Under the pieces are notes generated by a model that was given only the letters and a program-made list of their open reading frames with translations, searched no databases and was not told the DNA's origin. A stretch of 64,000 nucleotides of DNA from Morchella semilibera. Its lineage: Eukaryota; Ascomycota; Pezizomycetes; Pezizales; Morchellaceae. The position numbers were made by a program, and so were the translations under genes. The stretch lies in assembly GCA_009192285.1 (NCBI GenBank), contig WBVU01000012.1:1302001-1366000 (forward strand), in the 5' to 3' direction. Below, piece after piece: positions 1-11,063 of the stretch; position 1 is the stretch's first letter, and each line of letters begins with the position of its first letter.

Positions 1-3000
1 ACGGACCGCTACTGTAGAACCCATTACGTAATACTAGGCATTAATAGTAGTGTCTACCCGTTTTGAGAACGAGTGAGAAGTAGTGATGCAACGGTGGGGG
101 GAGAGTTAGGCACAACAACAACACGTGTAAGGGGCAGCTCTGTAGATCTGTCCTGTGCTACATAACACCTTTGACGAGGCTGTGGGTTTCCCACGTGGAG
201 CCACCGTAAACTGCTGCCCAGCCAGCTTTCAAACATCCAACCCAACCTCGCTCGAAACTGTTTTAGACAGCAATGGGCAAAGTTATACCAGAGCTATTAC
301 ACCTGCGACTAGAATGAACCCGCTAGAACTGTAGGGGGGGCAAGACATGCCATGTCTTAACACAATAATTTGGGGATTCGCTACATGCCACCCTCATCAA
401 CCACTATCAAATGTGTGAGAGAGTGTGTGGATGGGACGGCTGAGCAATAGTGCGACTATAGAACCCTAGCCCTGAAGATCATCTTCATCCGCCTCTTAAC
501 TCTATCGGCCTCTTATCTTCCGGACGTAACCCACTACATTCATGAATTATAAAAATATCTATTTAAATTTAGGTTCCTATATATATAGTCCCCAGTTCTT
601 TGATATTGGAGGAGTTACCACAGCAGTGTACTCGGGTGTTACAACAGCAGACCACTATTATAACTCTCACATGGGCAGTGGATCTCCATGAAAAGGTCTT
701 TGGCTGACGTACTCTATGGGGGTCTTGGAGATAGTCGCTTCCCAAGGCCTAAAACTCTATTCGATATCGAGGGCTGCCAATTCTCCGAAGTCAAGGCCTG
801 CCTCAAAGGTTTAAATTAGGGATTTACAAAGGCGTAGGCTACCGTCCGAGACATTTACAAAGTCGACGGCCCCGGACACCGCCATCCTATTTATGCTTAT
901 AAATGCCAGTTGCCCCCGATAAAAAGCTCTCAGCCAGTAAGAAAGCAAGCAAACTTAGAGCCTCTTCAGGGCTATCGGTGGCTTGTTGGCGTATGAGATT
1001 AGAGTTTTCTCCTCGAACCCGCTTGATACCACAAAATATCCCGAGTCCCTATCCAGGTGGAGTATATCTTTAAACTTGCCGACAAGAAGCGGATAGCTAC
1101 ATGTAAATGCTTAATGAGTCCCTGAATTTCTCAAGCGCTCATGTGCTCTCCTGTGGTTGAGAGTCGTACCTCTGTGAGAGCATGGGCACAAAGGGGAGTA
1201 GTAGTGGTTGGCTGGTGTTGTCATCCCCGCGTGGGGCAAGAGGTGATGGGGGGGTGTGGTCGGTCAAGCTCTAGTACAAGCCGGGTCATAATCATTTCCC
1301 GCCTTAAAACCCTACTCATACCTGACGAAACTCCAATTTTATTCATCCCACCAGATTTTACCTCATCCACTACACTATGCCTTGTCTTCTCCATCTCCTC
1401 TTTTTCTTACCGCCACTGGATGCAAGTTTAACTTTTCGTGAGTATTAAGCTGTGCATCACACAACAAATAGGCAAGCAAGTGCGGTTACCCATCTACTAC
1501 GTCCATGACCCCCAGGTATTTTGTAGGAAGTATCTGGGCATGCGTGTAACGAACCTCCGAGCCCAACAGTGTGAGATTCTCCGTGCGTGTCTCTCCTCTT
1601 AAAGCAAAATTTGCAAGTGCGCCCTCCCATAGGGCTGGATGCGGCAACGTTGAAATCCCCCCTAACCAATGGTTCAGAGATTGCGTGCTTAAGTCAAGCG
1701 TCGTGGCAAAATAGCTCACGTGGTTTGGAATCGAGAGCCGGGGCATAAAGCAGTCGGGCTTCAATCCACGGCGGCCAATATAACGCCGCTACGACCCTAG
1801 TATTGACCTCTAGTTGGCTCCTCTTGGCCACATCGCTCTACCATACCATGGTCCGGTTGAAGCTTAATACCAACCAAATTAGAGCCCCTGTGTCACAGTC
1901 AAAAGTATTTGGTTCTACCAATGTGCTAGGTTAACTCTTTGCCCTTTATGATCACTTCTTGTTACCAAATGCTGAGAACGGGCGTGTATCGTGAGGGTCT
2001 TGGTGCGCGGGTTGTTGGGCGGGTTTGTAGCTGAGATAAGTACGTTGGTTTAACGATTTGAGTTGCAACTGACTAGTTATCGAACTCATTATGGGAAAAC
2101 ATAGGTAAGAGATATTAGGGGTAGGGTGTTGAATGTCGTGGTTTCCCGTTGTGGTTGCTGGTGGTGGAGAATGGTGTATCTGGTTGAAAGACGGATCGAA
2201 GCGCAATAGGCGGCCCATAGTCCACCACCACCCACCCGCCATAACCCTAGCCCACTACCACTCACCCTCCACCCACTTCGCCCCCACTTGCCATCATGAT
2301 CGGGAGAGAACCCCTCTATCTAACCCTTCTAGTAGTGCTGGAAATACACACATAATAGGAGCCATCTAGCTAGATAGCATTCCTTCGTGTGTTTTCACGA
2401 CTGGGAGCTGATAACATCCACACGGTATTGAACCTAACCCTCACCTCATGAACCTCTTTGCTATGGAAGCGCCTTTTGTGACCCATTTTAGTGTCTCCAC
2501 AGTCCATGAATATCTCGATTTCCCGGAAATCACCACGCTATTGGGGCTATTATGTCTCCGTTTTTACTACGACAGGCCAAGGAATAGGGCTATAGCTCTC
2601 TAGATACTGTCTACGAAACAGCATGGGTGGATCATGATTTATCACTCGCCTGGACTTCATACAGCTACCATGGCGAGATCAGGTCACAATTGGCAATTCT
2701 GTTCGGCCTAGAAAAACCAATGCAGATACGAGAATACATTCACGAGCAACGAACAACAACTCAAAGAAAAGGACCTTTGAAACCTGTCATTTCATATAAC
2801 ACACCTGGCCTCATCTCCAGTGGCCTATGTAGAGAGACCAGAGTAACAGAAACTGAGGCAATCTTGAAACCCGCAATAAGTGTCTTGGCCGTGACGGCTG
2901 TAAAGAAAGTTTTTTACTCGTCTATATCCGAGGCTTTCAGAGAGGGGAATTAGTATACAGTTTCAAAACACACCAAGTTCTTTCATCTCGGCTGATGTGG

Positions 3001-4125
3001 GGTACCTGAGATTCACGAAATCTCACTCGTTTGCTCCTTTCGGCTAATTGTGCCAGGTACATACATAATGCAGACACATGTGAAATACAACCATTTACAT
3101 TGGTGTAATTATGCGAGCCGTGAAAAGTCTTTCCCGCTCAAAAATGTGAGGGACGTGATATCACATTCAATTGATCTATCTACACAATTGAGAGTTAATT
3201 ACAATGTTTGTCGGTTTGTGGGGAATTACAGACAAGGAATTGATTGAGACTATATCTAAAACACCGGCTATACAGCTTTCTACTCGTTCGATCTGTAGGC
3301 CGGTACTGTAGGTATTCATCCTTTCATATTGTATGTATTGGAGCTGGTACATACATATACAAGATGAATAGATACATGTAGATTAAAGAGCGGGATTTTT
3401 TATTTACTCTATTCTAGAGGACAGACAGACATACATGTATCCCTCGATTCGTTTCAGGCGCGATTACATAAACAACAACTGATCTGAATGCATCCAATTG
3501 CAATCTAATCCAAACCAACCAACCAACCAACCACCGTTCACCATTTTCATCCTCTGGTGTCAGCCTCTCTCTCTCTCTCTCTTCCTCTCATCTCTAACGA
3601 ACGAACGGACAGAGGCGCGAGAAGAGAGACAGACAGGTAGGGTTCAGGCAGCTCATTCAACTTACATCCTATCTCTCCTCTCTCTATCTCCCTCTCCCCC
3701 TCTCCCCCCCACCACCTCTCTCTCTCTCTCTCTCTCTCTGCCAATCAATCCATTCGTATCTCAGCCACCTGAGAAGGAAGAAAGCAAGCCCCACGTAGGT
3801 CTCGTCCATCCGCATCCAAAACTGTGGATCTTGCCTTACCTATTTACTGCGCATACACACACACACATCCCACATTCAGCCAGCATCATACATACAGAAG
3901 ATACAGAGACTAAAGTGCCTCCTCAGCAGCAGCAGCATTAGAGATAGCTAGCCAGCTACGCCTATCTACATACGGTAGATAGACACACACAGACAGGCAG
4001 ACATCCTCGCACATCAAACGCCGCCATCCCGTCCGTCCAATCCACACTCTTCCCTCCACCCCCCCTCTACCACTCATTCAAACCCTCCCCCCCCCTTTCC
4101 TCAGGGAGCCCCTAACTAGCTCCAA
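1..4125. other. Gene-poor 5' stretch, no supported gene
   Basis: I find no reading frame here with a recognisable domain or a convincing exon chain. The longest open frames (96, 108 and 147 codons) have no family features. The last ~600 bases before 4126 are pyrimidine-rich and are probably the promoter and 5' leader of the cap methyltransferase gene. The palindrome TACATGTA occurs at 1098, 3373 and 3432. Confidence 0.6.
3562..3740. repeat. CT-rich microsatellite / pyrimidine tract
   Basis: Two CT dinucleotide runs (about 3564-3582 and 3715-3740) with C- and T-rich sequence between them, 390-560 bases upstream of the ABD1 start codon. Pyrimidine-rich leaders are common before highly transcribed fungal genes; a role here is inference. 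Confidence 0.7.
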
Positions 4126-6222
4126 ATGTACGATTCCGCACGGGACTGCTTCACCGAGCAGCAGGTTGCAGAGCAAAAAGCACTTGCAGCCGAAGCCGCA
4201 ACCCGAGCCGACCAGGAGCGCGAGCCCCGCCGCCGCATCAGCACTGTGGGCGACCTCCTGAGCCCCGTCGACGATGCTGCCTCTGCCGCCTCTGCCTCTT
4301 CTCCCCCGACCACATCTACACCAGCCCCTAGCAAGCCCTCCTCCTCCTCACCACCCACCACCACCACCACCACAACAACAACAACCACAACAACATCGAG
4401 GATGCCTGACACGCACTCTGCCCCGCTAAAGCGCAAAGACCGCGAACGCGGTGGGACCCCGCCCTCCCGCGACAACGATGCCAAACGCCGGCGTGGTAAT
4501 TCCCCATACCGCGACAACGATGCCAAACGCCGGCGTGGTAATTCCCCATGCCGCGACAACGATGCCGGACGCCGGCGCGGTAATTCCCCATGCCGCGACA
4601 ACGATGCCGGACGCCGGCGCGGTAATTCCCCATGCCGCGACAACGATGCCGGACGCCGGCGCGGTAATTCCCCATACCGCGACGACCGCCGACGCCGCCG
4701 TGACGATGACAATACCGGAAAACGTCGGCGTGTTGACGGCGGTGGCTCTGGGCCCTCCCCCGAGGAGCGGAACATATATGCCCCTCGTCGCCGGTCACGT
4801 TCTCGGTCACCCCGTGGCGGAAGACAACCGTATCAGCGGCGTCCAGTCTCCCCCGGTAGCCGGTACCGGTTCCGCTCGCCCCCACCACTGATTCCCCGGC
4901 GTGACCCATCGCCCCCCCCTCAAGTTCGCGACACTTCTCCCCCGCGCCAGCGAAAACGCCCCGGCCTGAGTGCCCGCTTCACCGAAGCCGAGCGCGAGGC
5001 ACACCGCGCTGCCATCGCCAAACGAGAAGCCGAAGCCGCCCGCCTCGCAAAAGAGAGTATCCAAGCTCGTGGCGTCAACGAGATCGTCAAAGCCCATTAC
5101 AACGACAAGCCCGAGCTCGGTAAGACTTGGCGCGAGACCCAATCCCAAATCAAGGGACTCCGGAGCTTCAACAACTGGGTCAAGTCCACTATTATCCAAA
5201 AGTTCTCACCTAACGACGGCTTCGACCCGCGTGCCAGCCACCACAACAGCGAGCGCATCTTCGTCCTCGACATGGGCTGCGGTAAAGGCGGCGACCTCCT
5301 CAAATGGAAGAGCGCTCCACAACCCGTGGAGCTCTACGTCGGTGTCGACACCGCCGACGTCTCAATCGACGATGCCCGTGAGCGCTACAATCAGATGCGG
5401 GGCGGCAACCGCCGCGGCGGCCGACCGCTCTTCGACGCCCGTTTCTACGCAATGGACTGCTGGTCGCACTGGATCGGCGAGCTGCCCCTCATCAATGATA
5501 TTGGGGCGGACCCAAACGTCGGCCCCGGGGCCGCAACCCGCTGGAGCAAGGGCGGGGGCTTCGACGTCGTCACAATGATGTTTTGCATGCACTACGCCTT
5601 CGAGTCCGAGACTAAATGCGCGACGATGCTGCGCAATGTTGCTGGAGCATTGAAGAAGGGCGGGCGCTTCATTGGCACGATCCCGAGCAGCGATGTGATC
5701 TCAGCGAGGGTCCGTGGGGAGCATCTGGACCCGGAGAAGAAGAAGGAGGTGTTGAAGGAGGAGGGCGAGGACGCCGAGTGGGGCGTCCAGGAATGGGGGA
5801 ATAGCAAGTACCGCGTGAGGTTTGCCGAGCCACCGCCACGAACGGGCGTGTTTAGGCCGCCGTGGGGGTGGAAATATAATTTCTTCCTGAAGGAGGCGGT
5901 CGAGGAGGTCCCGGAGTATGTGGTGCCATGGGAGGCGTTCAGAGCGTAAGTTTGCCTACTGCTACCCAGGATTGGATAGACCTTGGGGTGAAGGATGGTG
6001 GCTAATATTCTATTGAAATGTAGAATTGCGGAAGACTATAGCTTGGAACTCATTTATAAGAAGCCCTTTCACGACATCTGGCGCGAGGAGCGCGAAGACC
6101 GCGACCTTAAGGAGCTGGCGGAGCGTATGGGTGTCGTAGGCCGCGATGGTAGCTTCGCAATTGATGATGAGCAGTGGGACGCGTGCGGGCTCTACTTGGG
6201 ATTCGCGTTTAGGAAGATATAG
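4126..6222 (+). CDS. ABD1: mRNA cap guanine-N7 methyltransferase (Abd1)
   Basis: Transfers a methyl group from S-adenosylmethionine to N7 of the cap guanine of nascent mRNA in the nucleus. Exons 4126-5945 and 6024-6222 (intron GTAAG...TAG, 78 nt) give about 672 residues, longer than yeast Abd1 (436) because of a ~330-residue N-terminal extension. The extension is low-complexity: a poly-Thr run, five 14-residue Arg-rich repeats (4468-4677) and an RS-like stretch with many SP dipeptides. The methyltransferase domain follows: AdoMet motif I VLDMGCGKGGDLLKW near residue 380, then GVDTADVSI, the FDVVTMMFCMHYAFE block that binds the cap guanine in this family, and KKGGRFIGTIP. After the intron the reading IYKKPFHDIW and the C-terminal YLGFAFRK are as expected. 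The start is the first in-frame ATG; a start further inside the extension cannot be excluded. Convergent with IMP4. Confidence 0.95.
4468..4677 (+). repeat. Coding minisatellite, 5 x 42 bp, inside ABD1
   Basis: Five in-frame 42-bp copies encode RDNDA(K/G)RRRGNSP(Y/C). Copies 1-2 have K and copies 3-5 have G at the sixth position; the last three copies are almost identical at DNA level, which suggests recent unit duplication. A degenerate sixth start (RDDRRRR) follows. Low stop density on the opposite strand produces long antisense open frames that are artefacts. Confidence 0.95.
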
Positions 6223-7359
6223 TGTATAGGATTAATTTATGTTTTAGCGTTTTTTGTATTTCCCAACTATGAGGCGGGGGTTGGATCGGACTCGACTATG
6301 TGGGGATTTTTTATTGCTACAGGGGGGGGGGGGGCTCCGAGCAAAGGAAATCATTGTATTCTTTATTTTTTTACTTTTACCCCTTTATTCTGGGATTGGA
6401 GGGCTTGATATTGGGCGGGCGGCGGTGTGATGCTCTACTTTTTTTTTTTTTTCAGTGCTTTCATTGATTTAATGGGTGATACTGATACCGGTTGTTGGCA
6501 GGTTTTTAAAAGTACTATTTTGGATAATCAATCCCAGCTGCCTGTGCCTGTGGTGAACACGTGAGTGAGGATGGTCCCGAGTGAGAGTTCGTGATTCGTT
6601 TGTGTGCGGGGTTATCATTGGCCCTGGTATTGGTTATTTGCTATTCAGGGCCGTGAATAAAAGGGACGCTTAGACTATGGTTGTGACTTTGTGCCGCTGG
6701 GGGTTGGTGGGGGGGTCTACTCCTTAAATACCCCCCCCTCCATTCCAAGCCCTAACCTAACTTGCTTCAGTTATGTTACCCTGACCGCCAGAACGGGATT
6801 TGGTGAGCGGTAATTACATAAACTCATGAGCTCATAAGAGAGAGTGAAGAAGGATAACTGGAGAAGGGCCGGCCTACAGCCTCATGGGGGGTTTAATCTG
6901 GGTGTTGTTGGGCCCAATTGCTCGTGCAGGGGCCGGGTGTCTTTCTTTCTTTCCTTCAGAGAATTAAGGAGCGGCTCATTGCATCTATCGTTTTGGATAG
7001 ACCTACCACGGCGGTTTCTACTCCTGGGGGTTGGACGAGTTGATGGGTTGATGGGGCTTTTGTGACGCACTGGAGTTGGTCTCTGGCTTGCTAATATAGA
7101 CATGGACATGGACTGAACGGGCTAATTAGCTTGTGTACTTGCTCTGGGACACAGCTCATTGATATCATGTTATCTATTTTTAATAAATATAGACATATCT
7201 TCCCTTTCATGGTTTTATTACCCTACCCCACTCCACTCCACCCCACCCCCATCCCGTCAAGAAAGAAGAAAAAAAAAAAGGACAAAAAACACTGCAAAAA
7301 AAAACTCCAAGACCGAAAAAGAAGAAGAAGAAGTACATGTAGTAATATTGGCGCTCTCC
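6223..7359. other. Convergent intergenic region ABD1/IMP4
   Basis: Holds the 3' ends of two converging genes. A run of G (about 6326-6337), T runs near 6440, and an A-rich stretch at 7263-7330 close to the IMP4 stop are visible. TACATGTA occurs at 7334. No gene seen. Confidence 0.6.
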
Positions 7360-8439
7360 TTACAACAAGTCCCTCTTCCTCGCGGTCCTCGTGTAGTTTG
7401 CCAATCTCCACTCGTAGTCCGCATCCTTGTTATCCACAGTTCCCAACCTCAGCTCAAACAGCTTCATCTCCATCCTTGGCCCGACCTCGGCGAGCTCCAC
7501 GGAGTTGTACCCGGTCTTGACATAGACGTGGTGCCTCATACTGATGTAGTCGCCCTCCGCGAGGGCGAACGTCACCACCCTGCTCCCCTCCTTCATGCGC
7601 CCCGCTTCCCTGGGGGGAAACAGGTGCTTCAGGATCTGCACGACCCGCCTCCCCAACGGCGTGGAGAAGCCCTCGAAGATCAGGTGCGGGTAGCTCTCGC
7701 TGACGGTCCCGCGGCTGCTCCCGGGGATGTCGTGGCGCAGCACAACATTGTGGAGCGAGAAGAGCGCTGTCGGCCCGTGCGGGAAGTGCGAGATTGTGAG
7801 CGACGTGGGGGTGCCGCGGTGCTCGTGCAGGAGGATGAGGTCGCTGGTGCTCGTGGAGTGGCACGAGCTGCAGAGGAGTGGGAGGATGGTGTTGCCGCGG
7901 TTGAGGCGGATGGAGTTTGGGAGGAGGAGGCGGATCTCCTTGCTGAACTGGAGGAGGCGGCTGGAGGGGTCGCGTGAGGTTGTGATTAGGATCTTGGGGT
8001 CGACGATGCCCGAGAGGGTGGCGTATTCGTCGTCGAGGCTTTCGGATTCGTCTTCGTCGGCGTTGGGCGTGCGGGACTCGTCGTATTTGTAGTCTTTGCG
8101 CAGTTTGGCGTCGTTGGCGATTTCTTTGGAGAGTGGCTGTGGGGGGTGGAGGTTAGTGGGGTGCGTGATGGGGGTGGTGGGGGGGGGGAATGAACCTTTC
8201 CACTGGCAAGAGCGGCCTTTAAGGCAGAGCGCTTTTCGGCGATCTGGGCATCTTGAAGCTCAAGTTGTTTGCGATAGATAAAGTCACGCCTAGATGTTAA
8301 TAGCAGTTGTCAGTACGGGGTCTAACATTTTAAGGGTGCTACTTTCTAGAGATTACCTTTCGCGGGCATTTCTTCGGAGCTGCGATTGGATGTGTTAGCA
8401 TTATACGCATAGTTCCTAGTCAATTGAGTACTCACCATG
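7360..8439 (-). CDS. IMP4: U3 snoRNP protein Imp4 (Brix domain)
   Basis: Component of the Mpp10-Imp3-Imp4 module of the small-subunit processome in the nucleolus, needed for U3-dependent cleavages of pre-18S rRNA. Exons on the minus strand: 8439-8437 (the ATG alone), 8379-8357, 8289-8196, 8136-7360, giving 298 residues (yeast Imp4 has 290). The N-terminus reads [20 protein letters not shown], typical of the family, followed by [12 protein letters not shown]. The Brix domain follows with [55 protein letters not shown] and the C-terminal [20 protein letters not shown]. Introns are 57, 67 and 59 nt; the third has a weak donor GTTCAT. The first intron starts directly after the start codon, so simple ORF callers will lose the N-terminus. 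It shares a divergent upstream region with the small protein at 9134. Confidence 0.95.
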
Positions 8440-9133
8440 GTTTCTAGCTGTTATTGATGCTTTCGTGCAGTTATTGATGTTGGTCTGGTAGCAGTATTAG
8501 TATCGGTAGTGGTCAAAGTCCGGAAGGTTGAATCAACAATGCGGCTCAACAGGAATTTTCTGCAACCCACTTTAGTGTTTATTAGTGGTGGTTGGTTGTA
8601 ACCTAACCCTTAGCCTTTTTTGTTTCAGAGCAGACACCAACTATCACTCGACCAAAGTACCAATATTGAGACAGAAGAGGTACTGTGCATATCGAGTGAG
8701 TTTTGTATGCACGGATCCCTCCAAAGAGAAATCTTGCCAATCTACTTATTGCCTGTTCAAGCATAGTCAAATTGCTACAAACTACAATGTGGTAGCATTG
8801 AGCCCCGCGGTCGTGGCTAACCGGGCCTAACATGAGTTAATGATAATGCTTACACACATACTCCAAACAGTAACCAAACGTACATGTAGGTAGTAATGCG
8901 GTGTATTGTAATATCTGCGTTTTGGGGAGTCCACTTGGAGAGGGCACATCCCTACCCGTGGCTGAAAACCACCCTCTCCAGCCACTCAAACCCTGCTCGC
9001 ACAGCCACCCGGAGCAATCAGGATCTCAATGACCTGACCTGACGTCGAAGCCCTCCCCATCCGCCCGCCCTACAATTCCATCCCATCACCTACTCCCATC
9101 TTTACCAATAAAAAGAAAAAATCTCTACTCACA
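8440..9133. promoter_or_regulatory. Divergent promoter region IMP4 / small membrane protein
   Basis: 694 bases between two divergent start codons. TACATGTA at 8881. An A-rich stretch with AATAAAAAGAAAAAAT lies just before the start at 9134. A CRE-like heptamer TGACGTC is near 9039. No gene is supported; the open frame at 8585-8830 has no family features. Confidence 0.5.
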
Positions 9134-9801
9134 ATGTCCGGAGCTGCCGCCCAAGCTGGAAAGTCCGTCCTCGCAAAGGGCGCAAAGCGCGACCCTGAAC
9201 TCTACGTACGTTTTCGTTCTTCCCCACTACCACCCCCCCCCTCCCCACTTCCCGGGGGGGCGCCCGAAACGGTTCAATGCTGACTTCTTGGGCCCGCAGA
9301 TTCTGATGGCGGTCATGTCTGGCGCCTTCGGCCTTGCCGGGTTCTACTTTGGTAACCGACACTCGTACTGATTGGTTTGTACCGTGATACTGACTGGCGG
9401 GTGGTACACATAAAAGGCCGCAAGCCCACCTCCGCAACCTCTGAGGAGAAACGCATCAATGTTGCCAAGAACTCCATGCCATGGCAGGGAGAGGGCGATG
9501 GTACCAGTGCCCGCGAGAACTTCAAGTATGTCTGTCTGTCCGGATGAGAGGATCGCGGGGTGCTAATGGGGGTGCGGGTGGATAGGTACAGGTACCACCC
9601 TGGCGGTGATTCCCGCAACCCCCCCAAGGATGCGCCCAGCGCTTTGCACTCTGTGATTATCCCAAACGTCAACTTGCCGAAGGTATGAAACCTCCACCCG
9701 TGTTCGGTCTGTGCTGGAAAGAAGGCTGCGGGGCTAATGTGGTATGTGTGCGGTAGGAACTCCACGAGAAGTACAACAAGTGGGGCAAGGACGGATACTA
9801 A
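9134..9801 (+). CDS. Small conserved single-span membrane protein, probably mitochondrial; function unknown to me
   Basis: Five exons (9134-9205, 9300-9351, 9417-9525, 9586-9682, 9757-9801) with clean GT-AG introns of 60-94 nt and clear branch points (TACTGAC, GCTAAT) give 124 residues. The protein starts MSGAAAQAGKSVLAKGAKR, a basic amphipathic-looking head, then one hydrophobic segment (ILMAVMSGAFGLAGFYFG, residues ~25-42), RKPTS, a polar region with NSMPWQ and YRYHPGGDSRNPPKDAPSAL, and ends PKELHEKYNKWGKDGY. The consistent phase across four introns and the strong terminal motif argue for a real gene. The single span next to a basic N-terminus resembles accessory subunits of mitochondrial inner-membrane complexes, but I cannot name it. 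Confidence 0.85.
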
Positions 9802-10375
9802 GCTATCTCATCCAATCTGGCCGGCAACAAGATCAACGCAATAAATGCATTGGCTTCCCCTCCCCCCCTTTTTTGTCGCGTTTTGACTCTTTCTTGTATA
9901 CCAATTGTGTGGTGTTGTGAGTTGTATAGAGGAGTGGATGGATTGGTTTTGTAAGTAGGTGAGTAGTAGGGAGGGTATCATGAGTGCTTTTTTTTTTTCT
10001 GTTGTCTTTTGTCGGCGGGAGGGTTATCGGATTAATCAACCATAGCATTTTTTTTTCACATCTTGAATCCATAGCAGCACAAGAAACCACCAAAACAGAA
10101 AGGCGAAAAAAAAGCGTGAAACATGGAAAGATGGTACCCGCTTAATGATATCTCGAACTACTTTAGCAACACAACTCCAATACTGTTTGCAGTAGCAACC
10201 AACAAACCAGGAAAAAGAGATAAATTAATGAGAAAAAGAACATAATCCGCCCTCCCCCGCCAGGGTTTCGGGGGATGCACCCGCCAGTCAACAAGCCCCC
10301 TCTCTTTTACTATTTCCCCATCACTCATGCTCGTCTATTCATTAAATTACCGTATGGTATAGTAGCACGCCTAGT
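9802..10375. other. Convergent intergenic region
   Basis: 3' flanks of the small membrane protein gene and cdc4. T-rich runs at 9988-9999 and 10050-10057 and A-rich stretches near 10108 could be 3' processing signals. No gene seen. Confidence 0.5.
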
Positions 10376-11063
10376 CTAGTTCGCGAGGATCATCTTCACG
10401 AAGTCCATGTAGTTGACCTGGTCTCCATGTATATCCATTCCCTTCAATAGCTCGTCAACCTCCTCATTTGTGAGCTTCTCTCCGAGAGATGTAAGAACTA
10501 TCCCCCATTTATACAAGTTAGCCACAATCCATTCCTTCCGCCTCGTCGCCCAAACCACCCCCACTCGTTTCCCTCCTAACTCTGGAAAATGGGGACAAAA
10601 AAGGAACAAACCGTAGCGCAGCTCTCCAACACCAATATACCCTGTGAGGTCCTTATCAAACACCTGGAACCCACGCACAAACTCGTCGGGCTCTCCCGGG
10701 TCACGGAAACCGTTAGGACGGTTGAGGATCTTGAGGAATGACTCAAAGTCCACTGCATCTTCATCAGCTACCTTCAGTTCCACGGAGGAGGAGGGATAAC
10801 TCACAGTCTCCCTTGGCGGCAGAGTTGTGGATCAGGTCTTCGACTTCGGCGTTCGTGGGGTTCTGGCCGCAAGCGCGGAGGAGATCCCCAAGCGAGGTGA
10901 GAGGGATACGGCCGTTACCGCGCTTGTCGAAGAGAGCGAAGGCTTCTTTGTAGTTTGTGGTTGCCTGTACGGGGTGGTGGGGATGTTAGGTTAGCTATGA
11001 GTTCGAATAGGGGGGGGGGGGCTTGCTGTGGAGGTGTGGGGAACGGCGGCGGGGATATACCAT
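10376..11063 (-). CDS. cdc4: Essential myosin light chain Cdc4 (calmodulin-like)
   Basis: EF-hand light chain that binds the IQ neck of class II and V myosins and is required for the cytokinetic actomyosin ring in fission yeast. Exons on the minus strand: 11063-11061 (ATG only), 10964-10805, 10752-10612, 10497-10376, giving 141 residues, exactly the length of S. pombe Cdc4. Readable blocks include [68 protein letters not shown] and [19 protein letters not shown], ending FVKMILAN. The EF-hand loops are partly degenerate, as in Cdc4. Introns are 96, 52 and 114 nt. As in IMP4 the first intron begins right after the start codon. Without splicing, a false start at 10804 gives a 142-codon chimera that reads through two introns. 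Confidence 0.95.

Noticed and set aside
2627-2953. 108-codon open frame
   Set aside because: No recognisable domain, no exon neighbours, unremarkable composition.
4116-4909. Long antisense open frames (219 and 193 codons) over the ABD1 N-terminus
   Set aside because: They are mirror products of the 42-bp coding repeat and GC-rich codons; no family features, while the sense frame leads into a clear methyltransferase.
7159-7977. 272-codon plus-strand open frame over IMP4
   Set aside because: Antisense to the Brix domain, no family features.
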